Source of the DNA: Bacteroides luhongzhouii
Lineage (GTDB): Bacteria > Bacteroidota > Bacteroidia > Bacteroidales > Bacteroidaceae
Direction: 5' to 3'
NCBI RefSeq assembly: GCF_009193295.2
Contig: NZ_CP059973.1
Span: 4,526,001 to 4,590,000 of the forward strand
Length of the DNA stretch: 64,000 bases
This document shows, piece after piece, positions 42,121 to 51,578 of the stretch; within the stretch, counting starts at the first letter, position 1; the number at the start of each line of letters is the position of its first letter. Under the pieces are notes generated by a model. That model made no database searches. It saw only the letters and a list, made by a program, of their open reading frames with translations, and was not told the DNA's origin. The translations under genes were made by a program, and so were the position numbers.

Positions 42121-43002
42121 TCAATCAAACGAATAACGCTTATCATAATCATCAACAGTTAAGTTCCCTAATCCTCCAGTCATAAATATTGTGTCCCCCA
42201 CAATTGTACGTCCCATATCACTCACTAAAAGCACTGCCATTTGAGCAATTTCTTCAGGCATTACATAACGTTTTATGGGACTAGATTCTAAAGATATATC
42301 AGATTTCTCTTTTAGTTTCAGCATTGGAGTCATAGTAGGCCCAGGAGCTATACTATTCACTGTAATGTCATATGTAGACAAAGATTTGGCAAGTCCCATA
42401 GTAAGCGCCCTTATCCCCCATTTGCTTAAAATATAAGGAGAATTAGCAGGACGGAGACACGAAGATGAAGATATATTAAGAATATTCCCCTGAATCTTAT
42501 TATCAATCATATATTTACCAACAAATTGAGATAAAAAAAACGTCCCCTTCAAATTTGTATCTATTACCTTATCAAAATCTTCTTCAGTGACATATGGCAT
42601 AGATGTACTTTCTATTCCAGCATTATTTACTAATATATCTATCTTTTTCCCTTGCAAAGAATGTACAATATTTTCCCAACATGATTCAAAAGTATTTATT
42701 TCTATATTATTCATTTTACATGCATAAACCCTACCTGCAAACTTTCCATCTTCAAGCAATTCCTCTAGTTTTTCTTGCAGCGTTAATTGAGTTCTTCCTG
42801 TTATTATTACAGATGCTCCTGCTTGTAAAAAAGCTCTAGCAATAGCAAATCCAATACCACTAGTTCCACCGGTAATCAACGCGCATCTTCCTTCAAGCAA
42901 ATGATTAGCTGTTAAAGTTATAATATTTGCAGTAACATGATTAACTGGAATTCCATTGAATATGAAAGTAAATAAACGCTTACAGTATGTTTTTAATCCC
43001 AT
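42121..43002 (-). CDS. Short-chain dehydrogenase/reductase
   Basis: The open frame reaches a GTG at 43029, inside the upstream gene, but the ATG at 43002 gives a 10-bp gap and is chosen (293 residues). The classical SDR signatures follow an N-terminal extension of about 40 residues: RCALITGGTSGIGFAIARAF, ILVNNAGIEST, NISSSSCLRPANSPYILSKWGI (Ser-Tyr-x3-Lys) and IAPGPTMTPML. The N-terminal stretch is unusual for an SDR and may aid membrane or partner binding. It is likely a sugar or polyol oxidoreductase in capsule precursor synthesis. Confidence 0.82.
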   Translation of the reverse strand: MGLKTYCKRLFTFIFNGIPVNHVTANIITLTANHLLEGRCALITGGTSGIGFAIARAFLQAGASVIITGRTQLTLQEKLEELLEDGKFAGRVYACKMNNIEINTFESCWENIVHSLQGKKIDILVNNAGIESTSMPYVTEEDFDKVIDTNLKGTFFLSQFVGKYMIDNKIQGNILNISSSSCLRPANSPYILSKWGIRALTMGLAKSLSTYDITVNSIAPGPTMTPMLKLKEKSDISLESSPIKRYVMPEEIAQMAVLLVSDMGRTIVGDTIFMTGGLGNLTVDDYDKRYSFD

Positions 43003-43012
43003 AAAATTATAA

Positions 43013-44122
43013 CTAATTTTCAATCGCACTTTTTAAAAAACTAACGCATTGTTCTTGGTCACTAAGAATCTTCTCATTTATCTCAGAAAAGGAAATTGGA
43101 CGATATAATTTTAAATCTTGATTATCATATATACGCCACATCAACCCATAATGCTCAAGAACATCATAAATACGCGAGTTTTGAGATTTCTCGTCTGCAT
43201 CTTGAAAACGTTTCAAAGCGATAAAGTCTTTCTGCAAATTGATAGAAAGTGCTATCGCATGAAAAGAATCAGTACAAATGAAAGAAGCATAAGACAGCAA
43301 ACGAACAAATTCCTTAGGTCCGGCAGCATTGTATATTTGTGCATGAGGTAATTGCATATGTTTATTTTCCAAAGACGGAATAAGAATCACTTTTTCTATA
43401 CCTAAGTGCTGTTTTATATCCTCCACTTGCTGCTGATACGAAAGATTATTCCCCACAAAATAGCACAAAATAAAACGAGACGGTATTTCAATCTCAATAT
43501 CAGCCGTCATTGCAAAATCCAGCCATTGAGTAGATGAAAGCAAAAAAGTCGGGTCAGACACTTGAACAATATCAGTTCTTTCCAATAATTCACTGATAAT
43601 GGGAACAGCAGTAGTTTCACGCACACCAATATGGCTAAATTTTGCAAGCAACTCCTTTACAATTGATTTATACGCTTGAGGAAAATCACTCGTACCCATA
43701 CTTGAAGCATAAGCAATCCTTTTGACATCTCCTGCAAAATCTAAAAAATAGAAAGGAGCAAAACCATTATAACAATTCCAAATTTGATCGCTACCAGTAA
43801 CAAATGCCTGCGTTTCTTGAAGCAAACATTTATACTGTCCATAAGTCTTAATTTTTTGATGACAATAATTCTTTTTATTAAACTGACGTATTTTTTTCTG
43901 CTTCTTTGAGAAATATTCCCCTTTGATTATCTGTGAAAATAAAATTCGATTAAGCTTTAGCCATTTATAGATTCGTCCCCCAAAAGTAAAATCATCAGGT
44001 GTAAAACAATGAAGTATTGATACATTATACCCCATTTCACTAAGCTTCATATGTAATGCATAAGACTGCAAACTTGTACCAAAATTGCCAGTACCAAGCC
44101 AAGTAACGATACAAACTTTCAT
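43013..44122 (-). CDS. Polysaccharide pyruvyl transferase family protein
   Basis: 369 residues. VCIVTWLGTGNFGTSLQSYALHMKL opens the protein, FVTGSDQIWNCY with RIAYASSMGTSDFP is the central signature, and the C-terminal half has YFVGNNLSYQQQVE and FVRLLSYASFICTDSFHAIALSI, all typical of the pyruvyl-transferase family. It would add a pyruvate ketal, using phosphoenolpyruvate, to a capsule sugar, giving negative charge. It lies 3 bp after the flippase gene. Some members of the fold act as other transferases, so the chemistry is a family assignment. Confidence 0.87.
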   Translation of the reverse strand: MKVCIVTWLGTGNFGTSLQSYALHMKLSEMGYNVSILHCFTPDDFTFGGRIYKWLKLNRILFSQIIKGEYFSKKQKKIRQFNKKNYCHQKIKTYGQYKCLLQETQAFVTGSDQIWNCYNGFAPFYFLDFAGDVKRIAYASSMGTSDFPQAYKSIVKELLAKFSHIGVRETTAVPIISELLERTDIVQVSDPTFLLSSTQWLDFAMTADIEIEIPSRFILCYFVGNNLSYQQQVEDIKQHLGIEKVILIPSLENKHMQLPHAQIYNAAGPKEFVRLLSYASFICTDSFHAIALSINLQKDFIALKRFQDADEKSQNSRIYDVLEHYGLMWRIYDNQDLKLYRPISFSEINEKILSDQEQCVSFLKSAIEN

Positions 44123-44125
44123 CTA

Positions 44126-45661
44126 TTATTCCTTACTATAAATATGATATAACTTATTCCTTATAAAGCCTATCACCTGTACACGTTCAGACTTCTGCAT
44201 ACCTATATAAAACATAGATACTACTAGTGATAAAGTACTCACAACTCCCACAGATATCAAACGTAAAAATCCTTCATCCATAATATTAATTAGTATTATC
44301 GGCAATATAAATGATAATACTGTAACGAAAACGATGCGCCCTATCACCTGCTTCAAGAAAATCTTAATAGGAAAACCGATTTGTTTATTCATAAGAATAA
44401 GACGTACATAAACAAGACAAGTGTAAATTACGATATATGTTACATAAGCCGAATATGCAGGCCATCCCAAATAAAATAAAAAATATGAAATTGGAAATAC
44501 AAGTGCTCCTATTAAACTCATATATATATAGTATCTCCGAATATGACCTATGGCTTGGGCAAGAATTGTTAAAGGAGCCCCCGGAAGATCCACTAATATT
44601 CCCAACATCGTTAGCTGCCAAAACACAACTGTTTGATCCGGAAATTCTTTCAACCACAAATGAAGTATATAATTTGCCTCTAATACAAATGGTATGAAAA
44701 AAAAAAGCATTAAACAATATGAGTACTTAGCTCCTTGACGTACCGTAGAAAAACAAATATCAAGATTATTATCTGCATAAGTTTTAATAATCTGGGGATT
44801 AAGCGCAGTAGTAAAATTATTAACAAATTGTCGAACTGCATTACCAGCCTGATTAGCGATTCCACGAGCTGTATTAATAGTTATTCCAAAAAAAAGATTA
44901 GATAGAATATCCACCCCATTCGTATTAAACAAATAAGCTCCTGTCCCTAAGAAATTCCACCCTGCAAAACCTAACATATTCTTCAACAATGATTTGTTCA
45001 ACACAAATACATATCTACACTCTGTGAATTTATGTGTGCAATACCAACCATAGATCAGACGTATCAATAATGAAACCAAGGCAAGAAGAAATGCATAAAA
45101 AATCAATTTATCAATAGGTGATATAAACAATAAATAAACAACACCTAATTTCAATGATGCTTCTAATAAAGATATATATGCAAACACATCCATCTTTTCA
45201 TAGGCTACAATTAAAGCATTATATGGTAAACTAATTAGATTGACAACAAATGTTAATAACGAAAACTGCATAACCCAATTTGCAGCATACAGTCTATCCG
45301 ACGGAATATTCAATCGATAATTTAGAAACCATACACCTACTAATTCTACCAACAGAACTATTATAAGGGAAATTATTATTTGTATATTAAGGCTCATAGA
45401 AAAGACTGTACGTAACCTTTCCATATTATGGCATCCTAATTCAAATGTGATATAACGTGTAATAGAATTTGATAATGATGCAGAAAAAACAGAAAACATT
45501 ACAACAAATCCTCCAACCACATTATAAATACCATAATCTTCTATTCCCAATACATCTAAAATTACTCTTGATGTATATAAACCGACACACATAACTATAA
45601 TTGTGCGCACATATAATAATAGCGTATTTTTAACTAATCGTTTACTGTTATGATTTTCCAT
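44126..45661 (-). CDS. wzx: Wzx-type polysaccharide flippase
   Basis: 511 residues with about 12-14 membrane helices (MOP superfamily): LVKNTLLLYVRTIIVMCVGLYTSRVILDVLG, YGIYNVVGGFVVMFSVFSASLSNSITRYITFELG, and QAGNAVRQFVNNFTTALNPQIIKTYA. It flips the lipid-linked repeat unit to the periplasm. The gene holds a run of ten T on the coding strand (44706-44697) within MLFFFIPF, in frame here, and an eight-base T run (44895-44888). Such runs are candidates for phase variation. It is 4 bp upstream of the pyruvyl transferase. Confidence 0.88.
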   Translation of the reverse strand: MENHNSKRLVKNTLLLYVRTIIVMCVGLYTSRVILDVLGIEDYGIYNVVGGFVVMFSVFSASLSNSITRYITFELGCHNMERLRTVFSMSLNIQIIISLIIVLLVELVGVWFLNYRLNIPSDRLYAANWVMQFSLLTFVVNLISLPYNALIVAYEKMDVFAYISLLEASLKLGVVYLLFISPIDKLIFYAFLLALVSLLIRLIYGWYCTHKFTECRYVFVLNKSLLKNMLGFAGWNFLGTGAYLFNTNGVDILSNLFFGITINTARGIANQAGNAVRQFVNNFTTALNPQIIKTYADNNLDICFSTVRQGAKYSYCLMLFFFIPFVLEANYILHLWLKEFPDQTVVFWQLTMLGILVDLPGAPLTILAQAIGHIRRYYIYMSLIGALVFPISYFLFYLGWPAYSAYVTYIVIYTCLVYVRLILMNKQIGFPIKIFLKQVIGRIVFVTVLSFILPIILINIMDEGFLRLISVGVVSTLSLVVSMFYIGMQKSERVQVIGFIRNKLYHIYSKE

Positions 45662-45728
45662 AAATTGATCATAAACATATATTATATTATCCTAAATACC
45701 TCTAGTCTGATATAACCAATATTCCATC

Positions 45729-47141
45729 TTAATATGCATTCTTCTCCCCCACAATCACATTCGCCACAGTCTTATAAATGATATATATATCAAGCAACAT
45801 TGTCCAATGTTCCATATACCAGATATCAGCCTTAACGCGTTCCTCCATCTGTGATAGTTCCCTCGTTTCACCACGGAAACCATGCGTTTGAGCCCAACCG
45901 GTTACTCCAGGTTTTATAAAGTGCCGCACCATATATTTATCAATCAACCGGGCATAAGTCTCCGTATGAGCCAACATGTGAGGACGGGGACCTACTATCG
46001 ACATATCACCCTTAAACACATTGATAAACTGGGGAAGTTCGTCTATATTAGAACGACGAAGAAAGTTCCCAAATCTTGTTTTACGAGGGTCATCAGCTGT
46101 AGCCTGTTTACTGTCAGCTTCATCGTTCACTTTCATGGAGCGGAATTTGTAACACACAAAATCCCCACCATTCAAACCAGTACGCATTTGCTTAAAGAAT
46201 ACAGGACCGGGAGAGGTCAACTTTATGATACTTCCCACAATGAGATAAACAAAAGGAAAAACAGTAACCAGGAAAAGACCGGAAAAAGCAATATCGAATA
46301 GCCGTTTCAACATACGATTCTCCATCTTACTCAAAGGCTCATAACGCAGATTCAAAATAGGCATATTGCCAACCATACTGTGCCAGATACGACGAGGAAA
46401 ACCTTTACATACATTAGGAACACCATGAAAATAAAGAAGATGGTTCTCACAATAATTCATGATAGAGAAATTATAACGCCCCTCCTCCATCGACAGAGAA
46501 CAAAAAACATGCTTGATTCCCGGGTGTACGGACATAAAATCTGAAAAACCGTCAGGATCACCCAAATAAGAACATTGCGAAGAAAGGGTATCATTCGGTT
46601 TTATATCAAAATAACCTACGACCTCATACAGCGAAGACGCTAGAGAATTCTCCATCTCCTCATACAAAACCTGCATATTATTACCTCCTCCTATAAAAAC
46701 AGCATAACGCCTATGTTTGCCCTTAGCACAATAAGCTATTAAAAACTCACGGATTATGATACGATAAATGCTTAAAACGACAAAGAGGAAAGAAAAATAA
46801 GCGACAAAGAAAAGAGGAGAATAAATAGAGATTCCACTAAAAGTCATGATACATGCCCAAAAGATGAAGAACGCTATAATATTCTTCAACACGCGTAACA
46901 CAAGCTGATCGGGACGAATTCCCCGACTATCCCAAACCCTCCCACGGGAACCCGAACAGGCCAGATAACAGAGACTTAACGAAGTCATCATCCATGAGAC
47001 CCTGCAAGAGAAAGGTAAAGAAGCAAAAGCTTCTTCCCAAAAGAAAAGAAGAAAGAACAATACCAGATTCAGAATGATCAGATCTCCCAGAACTGCTACA
47101 AATTCTATAAATTTATTGATTTGACTGGTGGTTGATACCAT
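45729..47141 (-). CDS. Polyprenyl glycosylphosphotransferase (initiating sugar transferase)
   Basis: 470 residues. Four N-terminal membrane helices and a CoA-binding-like domain (YAVFIGGGNNMQVLYEEM) precede the bacterial sugar transferase core: KRLFDIAFSGLFLVTVFPFVYL, SPGPVFFKQMRTG, YKFRSMKVND, and DELPQFINVFKGDMSIVGPRPH, then GVTGWAQTHGF. It loads the first sugar-1-phosphate onto undecaprenyl phosphate and so starts capsule synthesis. WcaJ/WbaP-like, but the first sugar is not predictable from sequence. It lies 20 bp after wzz. Confidence 0.93.
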   Translation of the reverse strand: MVSTTSQINKFIEFVAVLGDLIILNLVLFFLLFFWEEAFASLPFSCRVSWMMTSLSLCYLACSGSRGRVWDSRGIRPDQLVLRVLKNIIAFFIFWACIMTFSGISIYSPLFFVAYFSFLFVVLSIYRIIIREFLIAYCAKGKHRRYAVFIGGGNNMQVLYEEMENSLASSLYEVVGYFDIKPNDTLSSQCSYLGDPDGFSDFMSVHPGIKHVFCSLSMEEGRYNFSIMNYCENHLLYFHGVPNVCKGFPRRIWHSMVGNMPILNLRYEPLSKMENRMLKRLFDIAFSGLFLVTVFPFVYLIVGSIIKLTSPGPVFFKQMRTGLNGGDFVCYKFRSMKVNDEADSKQATADDPRKTRFGNFLRRSNIDELPQFINVFKGDMSIVGPRPHMLAHTETYARLIDKYMVRHFIKPGVTGWAQTHGFRGETRELSQMEERVKADIWYMEHWTMLLDIYIIYKTVANVIVGEKNAY

Positions 47142-47160
47142 ATCACATTAAAGATTGATT

Positions 47161-48294
47161 TTAGGCACATACTTCTTTGAACTTATTCAGAAAATCTTTC
47201 CCGAATAAATTCCAGAATATAACAATACAAACTGATAGGAAAATAAAAGCTAAAACATATATTTTCCTACTGGTTCCCGAAGGAAATAATGGCACAACCG
47301 CAGGCTCTAAAACGGCAAATACAGGCTTTTCCTCCTGGACTTTAGCTCTGGCAATCTGAAGCTGACTGGCAACTTGGCTGTATACCTGATAAGCAAGGCT
47401 CATATCATTCTGCAAACGTTCCTGTTCGGCACGAACACTCTGCAAAATTAAGTTATCATGAGAATCCAGATAGTTTGCGTATTTCTTCTGAGCAGCATAA
47501 TACTCTTGCTGACGTTCCTTGAAGAGTTTCTCCAAATAAATACAATCTTCTTTCGCCTTGAAAGTGCGGTAGTCTATAATGTATTCCTGCAATTTCTTCA
47601 CTACAGAATCGGCAACAACTGCAGCAACCTTAGGATCCTGAAAAGTTGCAGTAACGGAAGTCATTGAGGTTTTCTTATCCACAGAGGCGGTTATCATTTT
47701 CTTCAGAGTCGCAATTTTCTTCGATTCCTTCTTTGAAAGTTCAATTGCGCCCTGACTTGTTTTATCAAAAGATGTAATTTCATCTTCCTCAGTAAACAAG
47801 GACTTTAATCCACCAATTACCATTCCAGGAAACCCGATTACATAACTCCACCAGGGAGATGACTCTTCATCTAAATAAGTGTTCAATGTCATTGCTTCAT
47901 TTTTTGTTACCGGTATCTCCATTGCAGAAAGCTCCAATAAAAAGGGAGTAGAAGAGACAATATCAGCAGACAAGGAAGCATTTAAAGCATCAGTACCGTC
48001 ACCCATAGTAACCCCACTTCCTAAAAAAGATGCAGCTAGACCAGATAAACCACCACCTTTATCATTACCCATTTCCGGAGAAAGGGTAACTTCAACCGTG
48101 TACTGCTTAGGAATACTTATTGCAACAATAATACCAATCACCAAACCAATACCGGCAGCTTTATAGATTTTCTTACGAATACCTATAACTTTACGAAGAA
48201 GATCCATCAAATCAATTTCAAGCTCCTCATCATTGTGATTACTATGCAACTGTTTTGTTTCCTTTTCAGATGTTTGTTCCATCAAAGTAGCCAT
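47161..48294 (-). CDS. Wzz-type chain-length determinant protein
   Basis: 377 residues. A Wzz domain spans the first 100 residues (EEELEIDLMDLLRKVIGIRKK-like region, helix GLVIGIIVAISIP), followed by a large periplasmic coiled segment (KTSMTSVTATFQDPKVAAVVADSVVKKLQEYI, then YLEKLFKERQQEYYAAQKKYANYL) and a C-terminal helix (IYVLAFIFLSVCIVIFWNL). There is no tyrosine kinase domain, so it is the short form of polysaccharide co-polymerase. It lies 15 bp after wza and sets polymer length with Wzy. Confidence 0.9.
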   Translation of the reverse strand: MATLMEQTSEKETKQLHSNHNDEELEIDLMDLLRKVIGIRKKIYKAAGIGLVIGIIVAISIPKQYTVEVTLSPEMGNDKGGGLSGLAASFLGSGVTMGDGTDALNASLSADIVSSTPFLLELSAMEIPVTKNEAMTLNTYLDEESSPWWSYVIGFPGMVIGGLKSLFTEEDEITSFDKTSQGAIELSKKESKKIATLKKMITASVDKKTSMTSVTATFQDPKVAAVVADSVVKKLQEYIIDYRTFKAKEDCIYLEKLFKERQQEYYAAQKKYANYLDSHDNLILQSVRAEQERLQNDMSLAYQVYSQVASQLQIARAKVQEEKPVFAVLEPAVVPLFPSGTSRKIYVLAFIFLSVCIVIFWNLFGKDFLNKFKEVCA

Positions 48295-48309
48295 AAATAA
48301 AGGTATTCG

Positions 48310-50721
48310 TTATTTCTTGATTAAATTAGCAATAGAGGCGATCATCATACCCAATGAACTGAAAGAAGTGGCATATCCCAAGATTTCACCCACATTAGTA
48401 CGCTTCTTAGCCTTACTAGGCACAATTATTTCACAACCAGGCTCGATTTGTTTCTTACCACTACCTTTAACCTTAGTTACCTGACCATTCATATAGACAA
48501 TGAACTTCTTGCTCTTCTTCGCATTTTCAGAATAACCACCAGCCTGATTCAAGTAATAATCGATATTCTCACCTTTCATATAAGAAACGGTATTAGGAAC
48601 CATCACAGCACCGTTAATTGTTACCGTATTAGTATTCTTCGGAATAAAAATCACATCACCTTCACGCAAAACCAGATCTGATGCACTGCCCGGATTAGCT
48701 ATAGCTTTTTCCAAGTCAATGCCGACTGTAAAATGATCTTCTACACGGACGCCCAAAGAATCCATCATAGCCTCACCCAACTGTCGACTCATCAAACGGA
48801 TCACATCTCCCATACGTTTCTTCTCACCTGCAGTAGCTACACGAGTAAGTTTGGCACCGCGTAGGTAGGCGTTTTTGGTAGAACCGCCGGCTTTGCAAAT
48901 CAAATCTGAAAGACGTTCTTCACGACTGGTCATGGCATAAGAACCTCCGAACAGGATTTCACCTTCAACAGCTACATTCTGTTGGGCCTGATAACCCGGA
49001 CTACGACGTACATAAACCTCATCATAAGGTTGAAGAACAAAACCCGGTGTGCCGTCGATGACAAAACCTTCTTTCAGGGAAAATGTATACGTCCGACCGA
49101 TAGTATCATTATCCGCTGTACTATGGGGATTCTTAATCCTGCGCGACACATCCACACGAACAACAGAAGCGGCTTCACGCAAGCCTCCGGCCTGAATGAT
49201 CAAATCTTCAAGAGTCATATTATCCGCATAAGGATAGGAATCAGGTTTTGCCACTTCGCCATGGATTACAACATCTCCCCTATCTTCCAAATCATGGATA
49301 CTCGGAATATAAAGAATGTCGTTTTTCGTCAGGATGATATTTTGGGAAGTACCATCCATGATGGATTTAATGTCAACAGGAATAACCTCAGTAGTAAGGT
49401 CCTCACGTTGACGATAAAGGACAGCACGGTTAAGGAAAGCATCACCTGTCAAGCCTTGGGCTTCGTTCACCAATTCGCGGACGGTATTCAGTTTACCGTT
49501 TAGCTGGTAGATACCGGGACGGTAAACGGCACCACGGATTTCAAGCTTATTAGTGAAGCGGTTAAGGATAGCCTCGACGGTCACAACATCACCATTCCGC
49601 ATTTTATAGACACTATAATCAAGGTCTTTGACTGTGTTTACTTCATACTCCTGCCCGTTTTGGCGTACGACACGCAAGGAACGGGTGTAGGCGTCGGCGT
49701 CAAATCCACCGGCATAACTGATTAGAGTAGATAAGTTTTCGTCCTTCTTCATTTCGAAGCGCATCGGACGTTTCACTTTTCCATCGATCTTAACCAATAC
49801 GTCATAGGCGGGAACAATCACAACATCGCCTTCTTGCAGACGAACATCATCCTGAATGTTTCCTTTCATGATAAATTGGTAGACGTCGATTGTGGCGATA
49901 TTTTTACCGTTACGTACCAGCTGCACATTACGAAGGCTTCCTATGTCACTGACTCCACCGGCACGGTAAAGCGCATGGAACACAGTAGAAAAGGATGACA
50001 GAGAGTAAGTACCCGGCTGGACTACTTCACCCATTACATTAATCTGAATAGTACGGATGCTGCCCAAAGTCAGACGGATGTCAGAAGTAGGGTCATTCGT
50101 ATTATTAAGACCATTATATATCTTGTTTAATGTTTTTTTGAGATAGTCATTGGCTTCAGAAATGGTTAGTCCGTTCAGATTGACGGGACCTATTTTCTGA
50201 ATATTGATAGTGCCATCAGGAGAAATCTGTTGGCGGATAGTATTCTGACTGGCTCCCCAGATGTCGATAATAACTTCGTCACCCGGACCGAGACGGTAAT
50301 TTAAAGGGGTGGCGATGTTGACACTGGGTTCAAAAGTCAGGTTACGAGTATTGAAGATGTTACGTCCGAAAACCTGATTGCCACGTGCAAGATCTTGGGT
50401 AGTCGGATGGTCTTCCAGCATATCGGAGGTGTTCTCCTTCATTTCCTCACGAAGACGAGATTCATTGACATCCGTACCGGTAGCGTTGGAAGCATTGACA
50501 TTGTTCTGCTGCTCATAAAGCTGCTTCACACGCATAGCCTGTTCCTTAGTCACACCTTTGCGTGCCAGTTCAGAGGCTAACTGCTTTTGTTCTTTCCCTT
50601 GTCTAATCCCCTCTTTGACATATTCCAATACTTGAGAATCGCTCATATTTTGAGCTGCCACAGGTGCGGCGCCCAACATCAATAAGAGGATGAGCGCCCC
50701 CATTAATTTTTGCATTTTCAT
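48310..50721 (-). CDS. Wza-like polysaccharide export protein (Poly_export/SLBB)
   Basis: 803 residues. The signal peptide is MKMQKLMGALILLLMLGAAP and the mature protein has no lipobox. A Poly_export domain (YRLGPGDEVIIDIWGASQNT, about 140-240) is followed by several SLBB domains (VMGEVVQPGTYSLSSFSTVFHALYRAGG, IRGAVYRPGIYQLNGKLN, IHGEVAKPDSYPYADNMT, VEGEILFGGSYAMTSRE, INGAVMVPNTVSYMKG), and the protein ends in a helix (LGYATSFSSLGMMIASIANL). It forms the outer-membrane exit channel. It is the second gene after upxY. Confidence 0.93.
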   Translation of the reverse strand: MKMQKLMGALILLLMLGAAPVAAQNMSDSQVLEYVKEGIRQGKEQKQLASELARKGVTKEQAMRVKQLYEQQNNVNASNATGTDVNESRLREEMKENTSDMLEDHPTTQDLARGNQVFGRNIFNTRNLTFEPSVNIATPLNYRLGPGDEVIIDIWGASQNTIRQQISPDGTINIQKIGPVNLNGLTISEANDYLKKTLNKIYNGLNNTNDPTSDIRLTLGSIRTIQINVMGEVVQPGTYSLSSFSTVFHALYRAGGVSDIGSLRNVQLVRNGKNIATIDVYQFIMKGNIQDDVRLQEGDVVIVPAYDVLVKIDGKVKRPMRFEMKKDENLSTLISYAGGFDADAYTRSLRVVRQNGQEYEVNTVKDLDYSVYKMRNGDVVTVEAILNRFTNKLEIRGAVYRPGIYQLNGKLNTVRELVNEAQGLTGDAFLNRAVLYRQREDLTTEVIPVDIKSIMDGTSQNIILTKNDILYIPSIHDLEDRGDVVIHGEVAKPDSYPYADNMTLEDLIIQAGGLREAASVVRVDVSRRIKNPHSTADNDTIGRTYTFSLKEGFVIDGTPGFVLQPYDEVYVRRSPGYQAQQNVAVEGEILFGGSYAMTSREERLSDLICKAGGSTKNAYLRGAKLTRVATAGEKKRMGDVIRLMSRQLGEAMMDSLGVRVEDHFTVGIDLEKAIANPGSASDLVLREGDVIFIPKNTNTVTINGAVMVPNTVSYMKGENIDYYLNQAGGYSENAKKSKKFIVYMNGQVTKVKGSGKKQIEPGCEIIVPSKAKKRTNVGEILGYATSFSSLGMMIASIANLIKK

Positions 50722-50755
50722 TGAGTAATTTGAATTTTTAATTCAATTGATAGTG

Positions 50756-51322
50756 CTAAACCGGCTCCACACATCCTACCGGTATATCTACACATGCACA
50801 TCCTAACATTGTCAATCGGACTGCAACTTTTGATTTCCCATTTATATCTACCAATTCTCCTTCCAGCCCTGCTAATGGCCCTTTTATGACCCTTATTTTT
50901 TCTCCCGGCGCTAATGGCGATGTGCTCATACAGATCGTTTCATCCGAATAGTCGAGCATAAATTTGAATCGTAACATTTGTTGGTCGGGAATTACAGCCG
51001 GAGTACTCTCCCCACGAAGTACCATGTAACGACTGATAGCGGATAAGGTCAGAACTTCTTTTTGTTCTTGTGGATCAACGTGGACAAAGATCATCATTGG
51101 AAGTATGACACGGTCGACAACTTTGCGACGGTCACTCCATTTATGAACTTCTTGTTGAATAGGAAGGAAATTTTCAACGCCCATTTTAGTGAGGCGTTCA
51201 CTTGTTTTTTTCTCATGATAAATGCGCACAATGGCGACTAACCAGCGTTTAGAGTGCGCTACGCTTCTGCCAATCACATCTGTTGGCAGAACTTCTCGAT
51301 CGTCATTTTTGCTAATGATCAT
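50756..51322 (-). CDS. upxY: UpxY family transcription antiterminator
   Basis: 188 residues related to NusG/RfaH. The NGN domain (KRWLVAIVRIYHEKKTSERLTKMGVENFLPIQQEVHKWSDRRKVVDRVILPMMIFVHV) is followed by a KOW-type segment with APGEKIRVIKGPLAGLEGELVDI. In Bacteroides the UpxY of each capsule locus, encoded first, binds the operon leader and prevents early termination, and UpxZ encoded next inhibits the others. Here wza follows directly and no upxZ is present. The promoter and leader hairpin lie just upstream. Confidence 0.92.
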   Translation of the reverse strand: MIISKNDDREVLPTDVIGRSVAHSKRWLVAIVRIYHEKKTSERLTKMGVENFLPIQQEVHKWSDRRKVVDRVILPMMIFVHVDPQEQKEVLTLSAISRYMVLRGESTPAVIPDQQMLRFKFMLDYSDETICMSTSPLAPGEKIRVIKGPLAGLEGELVDINGKSKVAVRLTMLGCACVDIPVGCVEPV

Positions 51323-51343
51323 ATATTTTTACCCCACTTTTTC

Positions 51344-51362
51344 CATTGCTACTTAGGCAATG
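51344..51362 (-). promoter_or_regulatory. Hairpin in the capsule-operon leader
   Basis: Minus strand CATTGC-CTAAGTA-GCAATG forms a 6-base stem between the predicted start and the upxY ATG. UpxY proteins act on leaders of their own loci, so this hairpin is a candidate recognition or pause element. Confidence 0.4.
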
Positions 51363-51377
51363 AAATAATTCCTGCCG

Positions 51378-51385
51378 CAAAGATA
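51378..51385 (-). promoter_or_regulatory. Predicted -7 box of the capsule operon
   Basis: Minus strand TATCTTTG, a perfect TAnnTTTG, 56 bp before the upxY ATG. A TTG lies 21 bp further upstream. No inverted repeats of the kind that flank invertible capsule promoters were seen nearby. Confidence 0.55.
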
Positions 51386-51502
51386 GATAAAATAATAAAT
51401 AAGAAACAAGAAAAAAATGCTTTCTTTTCTTTTTACCAATCAAAATATGCAGTTAAAGCACGTAGCAAGAATGATAACATCATATAACACAGATATGAAC
51501 AT

Positions 51503-51540
51503 AAAAAAAAGACTGAATAACTTTTATTGTTAAACAGCCT
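51503..51540 (-). terminator. Terminator after the DUF3078 gene
   Basis: On the minus strand AGGCTGTTTAAC pairs with GTTATTCAGTCT (internal AA mismatches, AATAAAA loop) and is followed by eight T. It ends transcription from the DUF3078 gene and keeps it out of the capsule operon. Confidence 0.6.
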
Positions 51541-51578
51541 TTTCTTGTTTTTTTTAATAAGTTTTCCCGGAATACGAA

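Noticed and set aside
51323..51578. Invertible promoter segment
   Set aside because: No pair of inverted repeats long enough for recombinase action flanks the capsule promoter.
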